Source: UBA3478 sp049596955 (GTDB lineage: Bacteria > Bacteroidota > Bacteroidia > Flavobacteriales > Flavobacteriaceae). From it: a stretch of DNA of 64,000 nt. The stretch spans positions 42,026 to 106,025 of the forward strand of contig JBMYMD010000007.1 in NCBI GenBank assembly GCA_049596955.1. Reading direction: 5' to 3'. Made by a program: the position numbers and the translations under genes. The first letter of the stretch is position 1, and the number at the start of each line of letters is the position of its first letter. The notes under the pieces are model-generated. The model was given only the letters and a program-made list of their open reading frames with translations, was not told the DNA's origin and did no database searches. Of the stretch, positions 50,748 to 57,888 are shown in pieces.

Positions 50748-52130
50748 TTATTTCGTTCCGAAATAGTGACTTTTAAAAATTGTATCTGCTGAATTTTCTT
50801 CTTGATTAGAGTCTTTTTTATCCTTAAGATCTTCTGACTTGTCCTCAACTTGAGCTGGTTCTTTATTGACCTCATAGGTCGCCAAATAAGCCTTTTCGGT
50901 GTCACTCAATTTTTGAGATGTCATTTCTTGACCTACCTCTTTAATCAAAGATTTTAACTCTTCAATATTAGGTTGAGCTAACTCTACCGGCCTTTGCTCT
51001 TTTTTTGATTGCTCAAATTTTTCTTCAATTTGAGATTTAAATGTTAAGAAGTCCTTCTCTAAAGATTCGTATTTCTGCTGCCACAAGACTGCTTCTTCCG
51101 TAATATTTGAAGCCTCAACTTCTGGCAGTTCTGCTGAAGCCGTTTCTTCTTGAGTTTCTTCAGATATGTCTTGCTCAGTAACCGCTTCTTCTGACTCGGA
51201 TTCCGCAGATTCTGTTTCAGCGGCCTCTTCATCTAATTCTGAAACTTCTTTAGAAGTTTTTATACTTAAAACTGTTTCCACAACCTTTTCTTCTGAAGAT
51301 TCAGTGGTATTTTGTTCTTCTGCAGTTTCTTCAACTGATTCATGACTAGTCTCTTCAACCGATTCTACCACTGCAGGTTCTGAAGAACTTTCCTCAGACA
51401 GAGCGATATCCTCTTTTTCTGTTCCTTTAAGCACACTAACCTTGAAATCTTGATATTCCTCTTGCAATAACGTATATCTATTTGCCCAATCTTGTCTGTT
51501 GTCTTCAGCATTTTTTTTGTACTGATCAAATTCTTCTAACAATACATCATATTTCACCTTCCAACCTTTGTTCGGAGATGAATCGTCTGCGAGATGAGCA
51601 TTGAATTGATCTAACTCGTTTTGAAGTTTTCCGTTTTCCTTTTCTAGATCAATAATTTTTTGGTTCTCATGTGCTTTAAACGAGGTCAGTTCAGAATTGA
51701 GGGCGTTGTATTTTTCAGCCCAAAGTGCAAGTTCTTTGTCTTTATTGCTGAACTGTGAATCTTTATTAGCATCGATATCCTTGATTTTAGCTTCTAGCGA
51801 AGTTTTCAGTTTTGTTTTCTCCTCCTCTGCCTTCAGTTTGTACAATTCCAAAGCCTCTTTCATCAACTTCAACTCATCTTTTGCATCAGTACTGCTTTTC
51901 TTAAATTTCTCTGCGTCTTCTTCGAGCTGAAGGTGATCTCTTTGCAAGGCCTCGTAACTCGACCTCAATGGTATAAAAGATTCCCTCTTTAATTTGTTGA
52001 ATTTACTCTTAACGATAGCTGCTTTAATTTGTCCTATCATCAAGCCCACAAAAAATAAAATAATGGCCGCACTAAAAATTGTAATTCCCCCCTGAGTTGA
52101 AAGTAACTCTTGTATATCGAATTCTAACAT
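50748..52130 (-). CDS. Membrane-anchored acidic coiled-coil protein
   Basis: A 460-residue protein with one N-terminal membrane span (about residues 17-40, IFSAAIILFFVGLMIG). Extensive coiled-coil follows (about 55-220, rich in Lys, Glu and Leu), then an extremely Glu/Ser-rich low-complexity part (about 245-340, with repeated E-E-x-x-E units) and a second short coiled-coil. It resembles large cytoplasmic coiled-coil membrane proteins of flavobacteria that are annotated as hypothetical. I recognise no enzyme. It lies 59 bp upstream of the serB-serA gene on the same strand. A role in scaffolding or cell-envelope organisation is speculation. Confidence 0.75.
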   Translation of the reverse strand: MLEFDIQELLSTQGGITIFSAAIILFFVGLMIGQIKAAIVKSKFNKLKRESFIPLRSSYEALQRDHLQLEEDAEKFKKSSTDAKDELKLMKEALELYKLKAEEEKTKLKTSLEAKIKDIDANKDSQFSNKDKELALWAEKYNALNSELTSFKAHENQKIIDLEKENGKLQNELDQFNAHLADDSSPNKGWKVKYDVLLEEFDQYKKNAEDNRQDWANRYTLLQEEYQDFKVSVLKGTEKEDIALSEESSSEPAVVESVEETSHESVEETAEEQNTTESSEEKVVETVLSIKTSKEVSELDEEAAETESAESESEEAVTEQDISEETQEETASAELPEVEASNITEEAVLWQQKYESLEKDFLTFKSQIEEKFEQSKKEQRPVELAQPNIEELKSLIKEVGQEMTSQKLSDTEKAYLATYEVNKEPAQVEDKSEDLKDKKDSNQEENSADTIFKSHYFGTK

Positions 52131-52244
52131 GATTATAATTGGTATTTAGTCTAATATAAACTGACAATTTATTGTATAATAATTGATTTTAGGATTTTAG
52201 ATTAAAAGACAAAAAGCACGACGAAATTCAACATTAAAAAAAAG

Positions 52245-52252
52245 TATTTTTG
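52245..52252 (+). promoter_or_regulatory. Candidate -7 promoter element of rdgB
   Basis: TATTTTTG matches TAnnTTTG exactly, 23 bp before the rdgB ATG. The -33 TTG is not evident. Confidence 0.45.
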
Positions 52253-52275
52253 ATGTGTAAACTCATTTCTCATTT

Positions 52276-52851
52276 ATGAAACTAATTTTTGCTACATACA
52301 ATAAAAATAAACTTGACGAAGTGACTAAAATCACACCCGAGCATATTGAAGTTTTTAGTTTAAGCCAAATTGGTTTCAATGAAGACATTCCCGAGACTGA
52401 GTTAACCTTAGAAGGAAATGCCAAATTAAAAGTTGATGCCATTCTAAAAAATAAAAATGTGAATTGCTTTTCTGATGATAGCGGCTTATTTGTTGAAGCT
52501 CTTAATGGAGAACCCGGCGTGTTTTCAGCCAGGTATTCAGGTAAGCGAGATACTAATATGAATAATGAATTATTAATGCGTAATATGCAGGGGGCGCAAT
52601 CTCGATCAGCTTATTACATGAGTGTTTTTTGCCTCTATTTTAATGGAACTTATCATTTTTTTGAAGGTCGGCTTTATGGCGAAATTGCATCCCATCCTAA
52701 AGGAAACAATGGATTTGGATATGATCCAATTTTTATTCCTAAAGGTTATACCGCTACTTTAGGTGAACTCAGTGAAAAAATTAAACTCGAATTATCACAT
52801 CGAACTAGAGCCTTGAATAAAATGATAGATTTTCTTGCTTTAAATAGTTGA
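52276..52851 (+). CDS. rdgB: Non-canonical purine NTP diphosphatase (RdgB/HAM1 family)
   Basis: A 191-residue enzyme that hydrolyses ITP, XTP and dITP to their monophosphates, keeping altered purines out of nucleic acids. Blocks seen are the start LIFATYNKNKLDEV (substrate-phosphate motif), FSDDSGLFVEALNGEPGVFSARYSG (core SDDSGLFVEALNG), GFGYDPIFIP, and the C-terminal LSEKIKLELSHRTRAL (motif with SHR). Length is typical. It is preceded by a -7 element and followed 108 bp later by the helicase. Confidence 0.96.
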   Translation: MKLIFATYNKNKLDEVTKITPEHIEVFSLSQIGFNEDIPETELTLEGNAKLKVDAILKNKNVNCFSDDSGLFVEALNGEPGVFSARYSGKRDTNMNNELLMRNMQGAQSRSAYYMSVFCLYFNGTYHFFEGRLYGEIASHPKGNNGFGYDPIFIPKGYTATLGELSEKIKLELSHRTRALNKMIDFLALNS

Positions 52852-52878
52852 AAACCATTTTATCTGATGGCAATACAT

Positions 52879-52886
52879 TAATTTTG
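52879..52886 (+). promoter_or_regulatory. Candidate -7 promoter element of the DEAD-box helicase gene
   Basis: TAATTTTG matches TAnnTTTG exactly, 73 bp before the helicase ATG. This would give a leader of roughly 65 nt, which is long for this window. No TTG at the usual spacing was found. Confidence 0.35.
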
Positions 52887-52959
52887 TGGAAATTTTCTAG
52901 TACGAAAAAGAACTCATATCAATATTCGTTCCCAACTGTGCAGAATGATCTTATTTTAA

Positions 52960-54666
52960 ATGACACAATTTAATGAATTAGGAATCGAAGATTCTATTTT
53001 ACTCGCTGTACAAGAACTCGGATTTGAACGACCTACAGAGATACAAGAAAAAACCATTCCCGTTGTACTGAATCAAACGACAGATTTAGTTGCTTTAGCT
53101 CAAACCGGAACAGGAAAAACTGCTGCATTTGGACTCCCACTTCTGCAATATGTGAATACTAAAAACAAAAAAGCGCAGAGCATCATATTATCTCCTACTA
53201 GAGAGCTTTGTTTGCAAATCACTAGCGAGCTAAAATCTTACGCTAAACACAATCCAAAAATCAAAATCGTAGCGGTTTACGGAGGTGCTTCAATTAACGA
53301 GCAAGCCAAACAAATAAAGAATGGTGCTCAAATTATTGTAGCGACCCCTGGAAGAACCAAGGACATGATTCAAAGAAATCTTTTACATATTGACGAAATT
53401 GAAGTGTGTGTTTTGGACGAAGCAGACGAAATGCTCAATATGGGGTTTTATGAGGACATAAAGTCTATTTTAAGTCATACGCCTGAAGAGAAGTCTACTT
53501 GGCTTTTTTCTGCAACAATGCCCAAAGAGGTTGCACAAATTGCCAAAAAATTCATGTCAAAACCGCATGAAATAACCGTAGGAAACAAAAATCAAGGAGC
53601 TTCAACAGTTGCTCACTTTTATTATGAAGTAGGTGCGCGGCAACGATACCAGGCCCTTAAAAGGATTGTTGATATTAATCCTGCTATATATGCTGTAATA
53701 TTTTGTCGAACCAAAAGAGACACACAGAAAATTGCGGATAAATTAATTGAAGACGGTTATAATGCTGGAGCACTCCACGGCGATCTATCTCAGCAACAGA
53801 GAGATTTAGTGATGAATGCTTTTAGGAAAAAGCAAATTCAAATCTTAATTGCTACAGATGTAGCGGCCAGAGGTATTGATGTCGACAATTTATCACATGT
53901 CATACAATTTCAACTCCCTGACGATAACGAAACCTATACACATAGAAGTGGTAGAACAGGAAGAGCCGGAAATAAAGGTGAAAGTCTTGTAATTATTACT
54001 AAAAGTGAATTCAATAAAATCAGATCACTTGAAAAGGTAATTGGAAGTAAATTTAAATCCCGTTCAATTCCTAGCGGTAAAGACATTTGTAAAGCGCAGA
54101 TTATTCACCTTGCCAAAGAAATTGAAGCGACATCAGTTGACCCTGAGATTGAATCCTACATGGAGCAAATAAAAGCGCATTTGACTGACCTCGATAGAGA
54201 GGAACTCATTCGAAAAATATTTTCTGTAGAATTTGCTCGATTTAACGCCTATTACCAAAAAGAAGGAAATGAACTCTTTAATTCTAAAGAATCTAAATCT
54301 TCCTCGAAAGATGAGGTTAGGTTCTTCATCAATATAGGAGAAAAGGATGGGTTGAACTGGAAATCCTTAAAAGATTATATAAGAGACGAATCTGGATTGG
54401 ATCGTGACGATATTTTTAAAGTTGACACAAAATCAACCTTTTCGTTTTTTAATGTTGATGCAAAAAACAGAGAATTAATCTTTAGCACAATACATCAAAA
54501 TAACTACAAAAAAAGAGAAGTTAGAATTGAAGTTTCTTCTGAGCCTAGTTCTTCCAAGTCTAAATCTAAGTTTTCAAAGACAGGTAAGAAGAAACAAGGG
54601 AAAAGAGAAAGAAGAAAGGGAGGTATAAAAAAGAAAGGAGATCGAAATTTTCAAGGATTCTTTTAA
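52960..54666 (+). CDS. DEAD-box RNA helicase with DbpA-like RNA-binding domain
   Basis: A 568-residue ATP-dependent RNA helicase. The Q-motif region is followed by motif I AQTGTGKTAA, Ia PTRELCLQ, motif II DEAD in VLDEADEML, motif III SAT, and in domain 2 ARGIDV and HRSGRTGRAG. A C-terminal DbpA-like RNA-binding domain (about residues 440-515; FFINIGEKDGLNWKSL) is followed by a basic Ser/Lys/Gly-rich tail (about 520-568). The composition resembles CsdA/DeaD, used in ribosome assembly and cold adaptation. The next gene starts 35 bp later. Confidence 0.94.
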   Translation: MTQFNELGIEDSILLAVQELGFERPTEIQEKTIPVVLNQTTDLVALAQTGTGKTAAFGLPLLQYVNTKNKKAQSIILSPTRELCLQITSELKSYAKHNPKIKIVAVYGGASINEQAKQIKNGAQIIVATPGRTKDMIQRNLLHIDEIEVCVLDEADEMLNMGFYEDIKSILSHTPEEKSTWLFSATMPKEVAQIAKKFMSKPHEITVGNKNQGASTVAHFYYEVGARQRYQALKRIVDINPAIYAVIFCRTKRDTQKIADKLIEDGYNAGALHGDLSQQQRDLVMNAFRKKQIQILIATDVAARGIDVDNLSHVIQFQLPDDNETYTHRSGRTGRAGNKGESLVIITKSEFNKIRSLEKVIGSKFKSRSIPSGKDICKAQIIHLAKEIEATSVDPEIESYMEQIKAHLTDLDREELIRKIFSVEFARFNAYYQKEGNELFNSKESKSSSKDEVRFFINIGEKDGLNWKSLKDYIRDESGLDRDDIFKVDTKSTFSFFNVDAKNRELIFSTIHQNNYKKREVRIEVSSEPSSSKSKSKFSKTGKKKQGKRERRKGGIKKKGDRNFQGFF

Positions 54667-54701
54667 AACATTAACTTCAATAAGATAAATTAATACTAGG
54701 C

Positions 54702-55490
54702 TTGCTTGTGATTTCAAATTGGAGACTTTTATGTATTGCTTTTTTATGCGCTGCGCAAGGGCTTGCTCAAAACATTTCCAATGACAGTTTACCCATTACA
54801 ACTATAAAGGGAAATGTCATAAATGCTCAAACCCAAGTTGCCTTAGAAAGTGTTCACGTCATCAACCTCAATTTAGTAAGGGGAGCCATTACCGATAAAG
54901 ATGGAAATTTTGAAATACCCGCAAGAGTGAATGACACCCTCTACTTTACCTTTTTGGGTTTTAAACCAGAAAAAATAAGGGTCAGCAATGATATTGTTCG
55001 TTTTGACGGTACTCAGGTAAGTTTAAATGAATTGGCTTTTGCTTTAGAAGAGGTAGTTGTTCGACCATACCAACTTACAGGTTATTTAGACATCGATGTT
55101 AAATATATTCCCACCAATGACGCTTTTCAGTACAGTATTTCTGGCCTAAACAAAAGTTACGAGAGTCGTAAAGGACCCAATTCGGTGACAAAAATTCTTG
55201 GAGCCATTCTCAATCCAGCAGACTTACTTCGAAATCTTTTCGGAAAAAGACCGCGGCAAATGAAAAAGCTCAATGAAATGAAAGCCGATCAAAATATTAG
55301 AGATTTATTGGCTACCAAATTTGACAGAGTGACTTTAATGGAACTATTGCAATTGGAAAAAATGGATATTGATGATATCTTGAATAACTGCGATTTTTCG
55401 AAAAGTTTTATTACAACGGCCAATGATTTGCAAATTCTTGAAGCAATAAGCAGCTGCTACGAAGAATATAGAATTCTCAATAGAAAATAA
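54702..55490 (+). CDS. Exported protein with carboxypeptidase-regulatory-like domain
   Basis: A 262-residue protein. A signal peptide (NWRLLCIAFLCAAQGLAQ, cleavage after the final Gln region) is followed by a CarboxypepD_reg-like beta-sandwich (about residues 33-105: IKGNVINAQTQVALESVHV, AITDKDGNFEIP, YFTFLGFKPEKI), also found at the start of TonB receptors. The remaining 150 residues are largely helical, with no barrel. The start is TTG at 54702 or GTG two codons later; no ATG is in frame. Family members of this size occur throughout Bacteroidota with unknown function. It is followed 6 bp later by an amylase gene. Confidence 0.78.
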   Translation: MLVISNWRLLCIAFLCAAQGLAQNISNDSLPITTIKGNVINAQTQVALESVHVINLNLVRGAITDKDGNFEIPARVNDTLYFTFLGFKPEKIRVSNDIVRFDGTQVSLNELAFALEEVVVRPYQLTGYLDIDVKYIPTNDAFQYSISGLNKSYESRKGPNSVTKILGAILNPADLLRNLFGKRPRQMKKLNEMKADQNIRDLLATKFDRVTLMELLQLEKMDIDDILNNCDFSKSFITTANDLQILEAISSCYEEYRILNRK

Positions 55491-55496
55491 TCACCT

Positions 55497-57146
55497 ATGA
55501 AACCTTTTACCCATTTAAGTGCAGCAATTTTAATGCTGCTCGTATCGTGTAATGCCGAAACAAAAATTGAAAAAATAGAAGAAAATAAGTATTTCTTTAG
55601 CTGGGATTCTGCAACCGTTTACTTTTTGCTCACAGATCGCTTTCACCGAGGAGAATCAAATAGTTTTAGACAACAAGAGTTCAAAGAAACTGCCGTATTA
55701 AGAGGTTTTGAAGGAGGTAATATTGCTGGAATTACAGAAAAAATTAATGACAATTATTTTAATCAATTAGGTGTCGATGCCATATGGCTTAGTCCTTTTG
55801 TTGAACAAAATTATGATGCAACAGATGAAGGAACTGGGGTAACTTATGCCTACCACGGATATTGGACTAGAGATTGGACTGCTCTAGAACCGAATTTTGG
55901 AAATACTGACGACTTAAAAGAAATGATTCAAACAGCACACCAAAAAGGCATTCGAATTGTTATGGACGCAGTTTTAAACCATACAGGGCCCGTAACACCT
56001 ATCGATTTTAAGTGGCCGGAAGAATGGGTTCGAACTCACCCTACATGTAATTTTCAAGACTATTACGGAACAACAAATTGCACACTAGTTGAAAATCTTC
56101 CTGATATACGAACTGAGTCTCAAAATGAAGTTGAGCTTCCTATATTTCTTGTTGAAAAATGGAAAAAAGAGGGCAGATATGAACAAGAAGTCAATGAGTT
56201 GAATGCTTTTTTTGAACGTACAAAACATCCTAGAACTCCTTCTTATTACATTGTTAAATGGCTGACCGATTACATTAAAGAATATGGAATTAATGCATTT
56301 CGCGTGGACACCACAAAACATGCAGACGAATACATATGGGCTGATCTCAAAAAAGAAGCGGAATATTCATTCCAATATTTTAAAGAACAAAATCCCAATT
56401 ACCAGTTTGGAGATGAAGATTTTTACATGGTTGGTGAAGTTTACGGATATGAAACATCTAAAGGAAAAAATTACAATTTTGGTGATAAGACCGTGAACTA
56501 TTTTGACTACGGCTACGATGCCCTGATCAATTTCGAATTTAAAAATGACACTAAAGCAGACTATGAATCACTTTTTACAAAGTATAGTGCTATTTTACAA
56601 GACAAAGCGCAGTACGGCGGGTTTCTGAACTACCTGCAATCTCATGATGATTCCTACTCTTTTGATGTAAGTAGAACTCAAGCTATAAAAACAGCTAATG
56701 CCCTATTACTCAGTCCAGGAGCAATTCAAATTTATTACGGAGATGAAAGTACACGACCATTGCAAATTAAGGATGCTGTTGGAGATGCTAATCTGCGATC
56801 GAATATGAATTGGAAAGACATCGAACAAGATTCAAGTACACAAAAGATTTTAACCCATTGGAGAAAACTTGGTTTATTTAGAAAAAAACACAAGAAGAGC
56901 CTGGCTCTAGGAGAACATCAACAGTTAAGTGATCAACCCTATTACTTTAGCAGGTCAAGTCAAGAAGAACAGGTAATTATTGGTCTGGAACTTGAACAAA
57001 AGTTAAAAGAAGTTGTTTTAGAGGATAAAAGTTTAGAGCGCTCGAAATGGCGTGATTCGTATTCGAATACCGAAGTAGAGGTTATAAATGGTGTTTTATC
57101 ATTTGAAAGTGAATTCGATACGGTTCTGCTAGAGCGAATTCGATAA
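55497..57146 (+). CDS. GH13 alpha-amylase family lipoprotein (MalS-like)
   Basis: A 549-residue lipoprotein (signal ending LVSC, Cys18), so probably in the periplasm or on the cell surface. The catalytic (beta/alpha)8 barrel is complete: region I DAVLNH (Asp157, His162), region II FRVDTTKH with the nucleophile Asp271, region III GEVYG with the acid/base Glu314, and region IV SHDD (His383, Asp384). VDTTKH and the YHGYWTRDW motif resemble periplasmic MalS-type amylases, which act on maltodextrins. It has no adjacent susCD genes. It overlaps the convergent TrmH-family gene by 18 bp. Confidence 0.93.
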   Translation: MKPFTHLSAAILMLLVSCNAETKIEKIEENKYFFSWDSATVYFLLTDRFHRGESNSFRQQEFKETAVLRGFEGGNIAGITEKINDNYFNQLGVDAIWLSPFVEQNYDATDEGTGVTYAYHGYWTRDWTALEPNFGNTDDLKEMIQTAHQKGIRIVMDAVLNHTGPVTPIDFKWPEEWVRTHPTCNFQDYYGTTNCTLVENLPDIRTESQNEVELPIFLVEKWKKEGRYEQEVNELNAFFERTKHPRTPSYYIVKWLTDYIKEYGINAFRVDTTKHADEYIWADLKKEAEYSFQYFKEQNPNYQFGDEDFYMVGEVYGYETSKGKNYNFGDKTVNYFDYGYDALINFEFKNDTKADYESLFTKYSAILQDKAQYGGFLNYLQSHDDSYSFDVSRTQAIKTANALLLSPGAIQIYYGDESTRPLQIKDAVGDANLRSNMNWKDIEQDSSTQKILTHWRKLGLFRKKHKKSLALGEHQQLSDQPYYFSRSSQEEQVIIGLELEQKLKEVVLEDKSLERSKWRDSYSNTEVEVINGVLSFESEFDTVLLERIR

Positions 57147-57785
57147 AAATCGCTCGGTAATCTGATCGACATTTTTAATAGATTTTTTGACCCACTCCTC
57201 CCTTAGGGTCTGTTTTTCATCATCTCTAAGTCCCCATTTTAGTTCTGTACTTCTTAATTTCTCTGTAAGCAATTGAAGTATAATTGCGGCCGATACTGAA
57301 ACATTCAAACTCTTTGTAAATCCAAAGGTTGGAATAGTAATAAATTCATCTGATTGCTTTAAAACGTCATCGCTTAAACCGGATTTTTCGGTACCAAAAA
57401 ACAATACGGATTTGTGATTAAATTCCATTTGATGAAAAGATTGCACATTATCATCAGGAACGGTCGCAACAATTTTATACCCCCTAGCTTTTAAGTGCGC
57501 AATACAATCTTTAGTCGACTCATGTTTGTAAACACTAAGCCATTTATCTGCTCCCATTGCAATTTGAGTATCTAATCTATCATTGAATCGATGTTCGAGT
57601 ACATGAACATCTTGAATACCGAAAGAATCACAACTTCTTAAAATAGCTGAAGTATTGTGAAGTTGATAAACATCCTCAACAGCAACACAGAGATGTCTTG
57701 TTCTAAGCGCTAAAATTTGTTCAAATCTCAAAAGTCTTTCAGAGCTGACAAACCCTCGTAAATATTGAAATAAGTCCTTATTCAT
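57129..57785 (-). CDS. TrmH family RNA 2'-O-methyltransferase (SpoU-like)
   Basis: A 218-residue SPOUT methyltransferase. The family blocks are HLCVAVEDVYQLHNTSAILRSCDSFG (core NTSAILRSCDSFG), VLFFGTEKSGLSDDVLKQSD (knot motif FGTEKSGLS) and ITIPTFGFTKSLNVSVSAAIIL (core FTKSLNVSVSAAI). Length is close to TrmH, which makes Gm18 in tRNA, so tRNA is a likely target. The C-terminus overlaps the convergent amylase gene by 18 bp. It is divergent from the histidine kinase across about 100 bp. Confidence 0.9.
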   Translation of the reverse strand: MNKDLFQYLRGFVSSERLLRFEQILALRTRHLCVAVEDVYQLHNTSAILRSCDSFGIQDVHVLEHRFNDRLDTQIAMGADKWLSVYKHESTKDCIAHLKARGYKIVATVPDDNVQSFHQMEFNHKSVLFFGTEKSGLSDDVLKQSDEFITIPTFGFTKSLNVSVSAAIILQLLTEKLRSTELKWGLRDDEKQTLREEWVKKSIKNVDQITERFLSNSL

Positions 57786-57888
57786 TTTACTTTTTAAAAA
57801 GGTTTCTTTAGTTTTAATGTATACTGCTAATGTTCGAAAAATCTACTAAAAAGCACAAACTTTATAAACCAGAAAAGATTGCGTTTTT

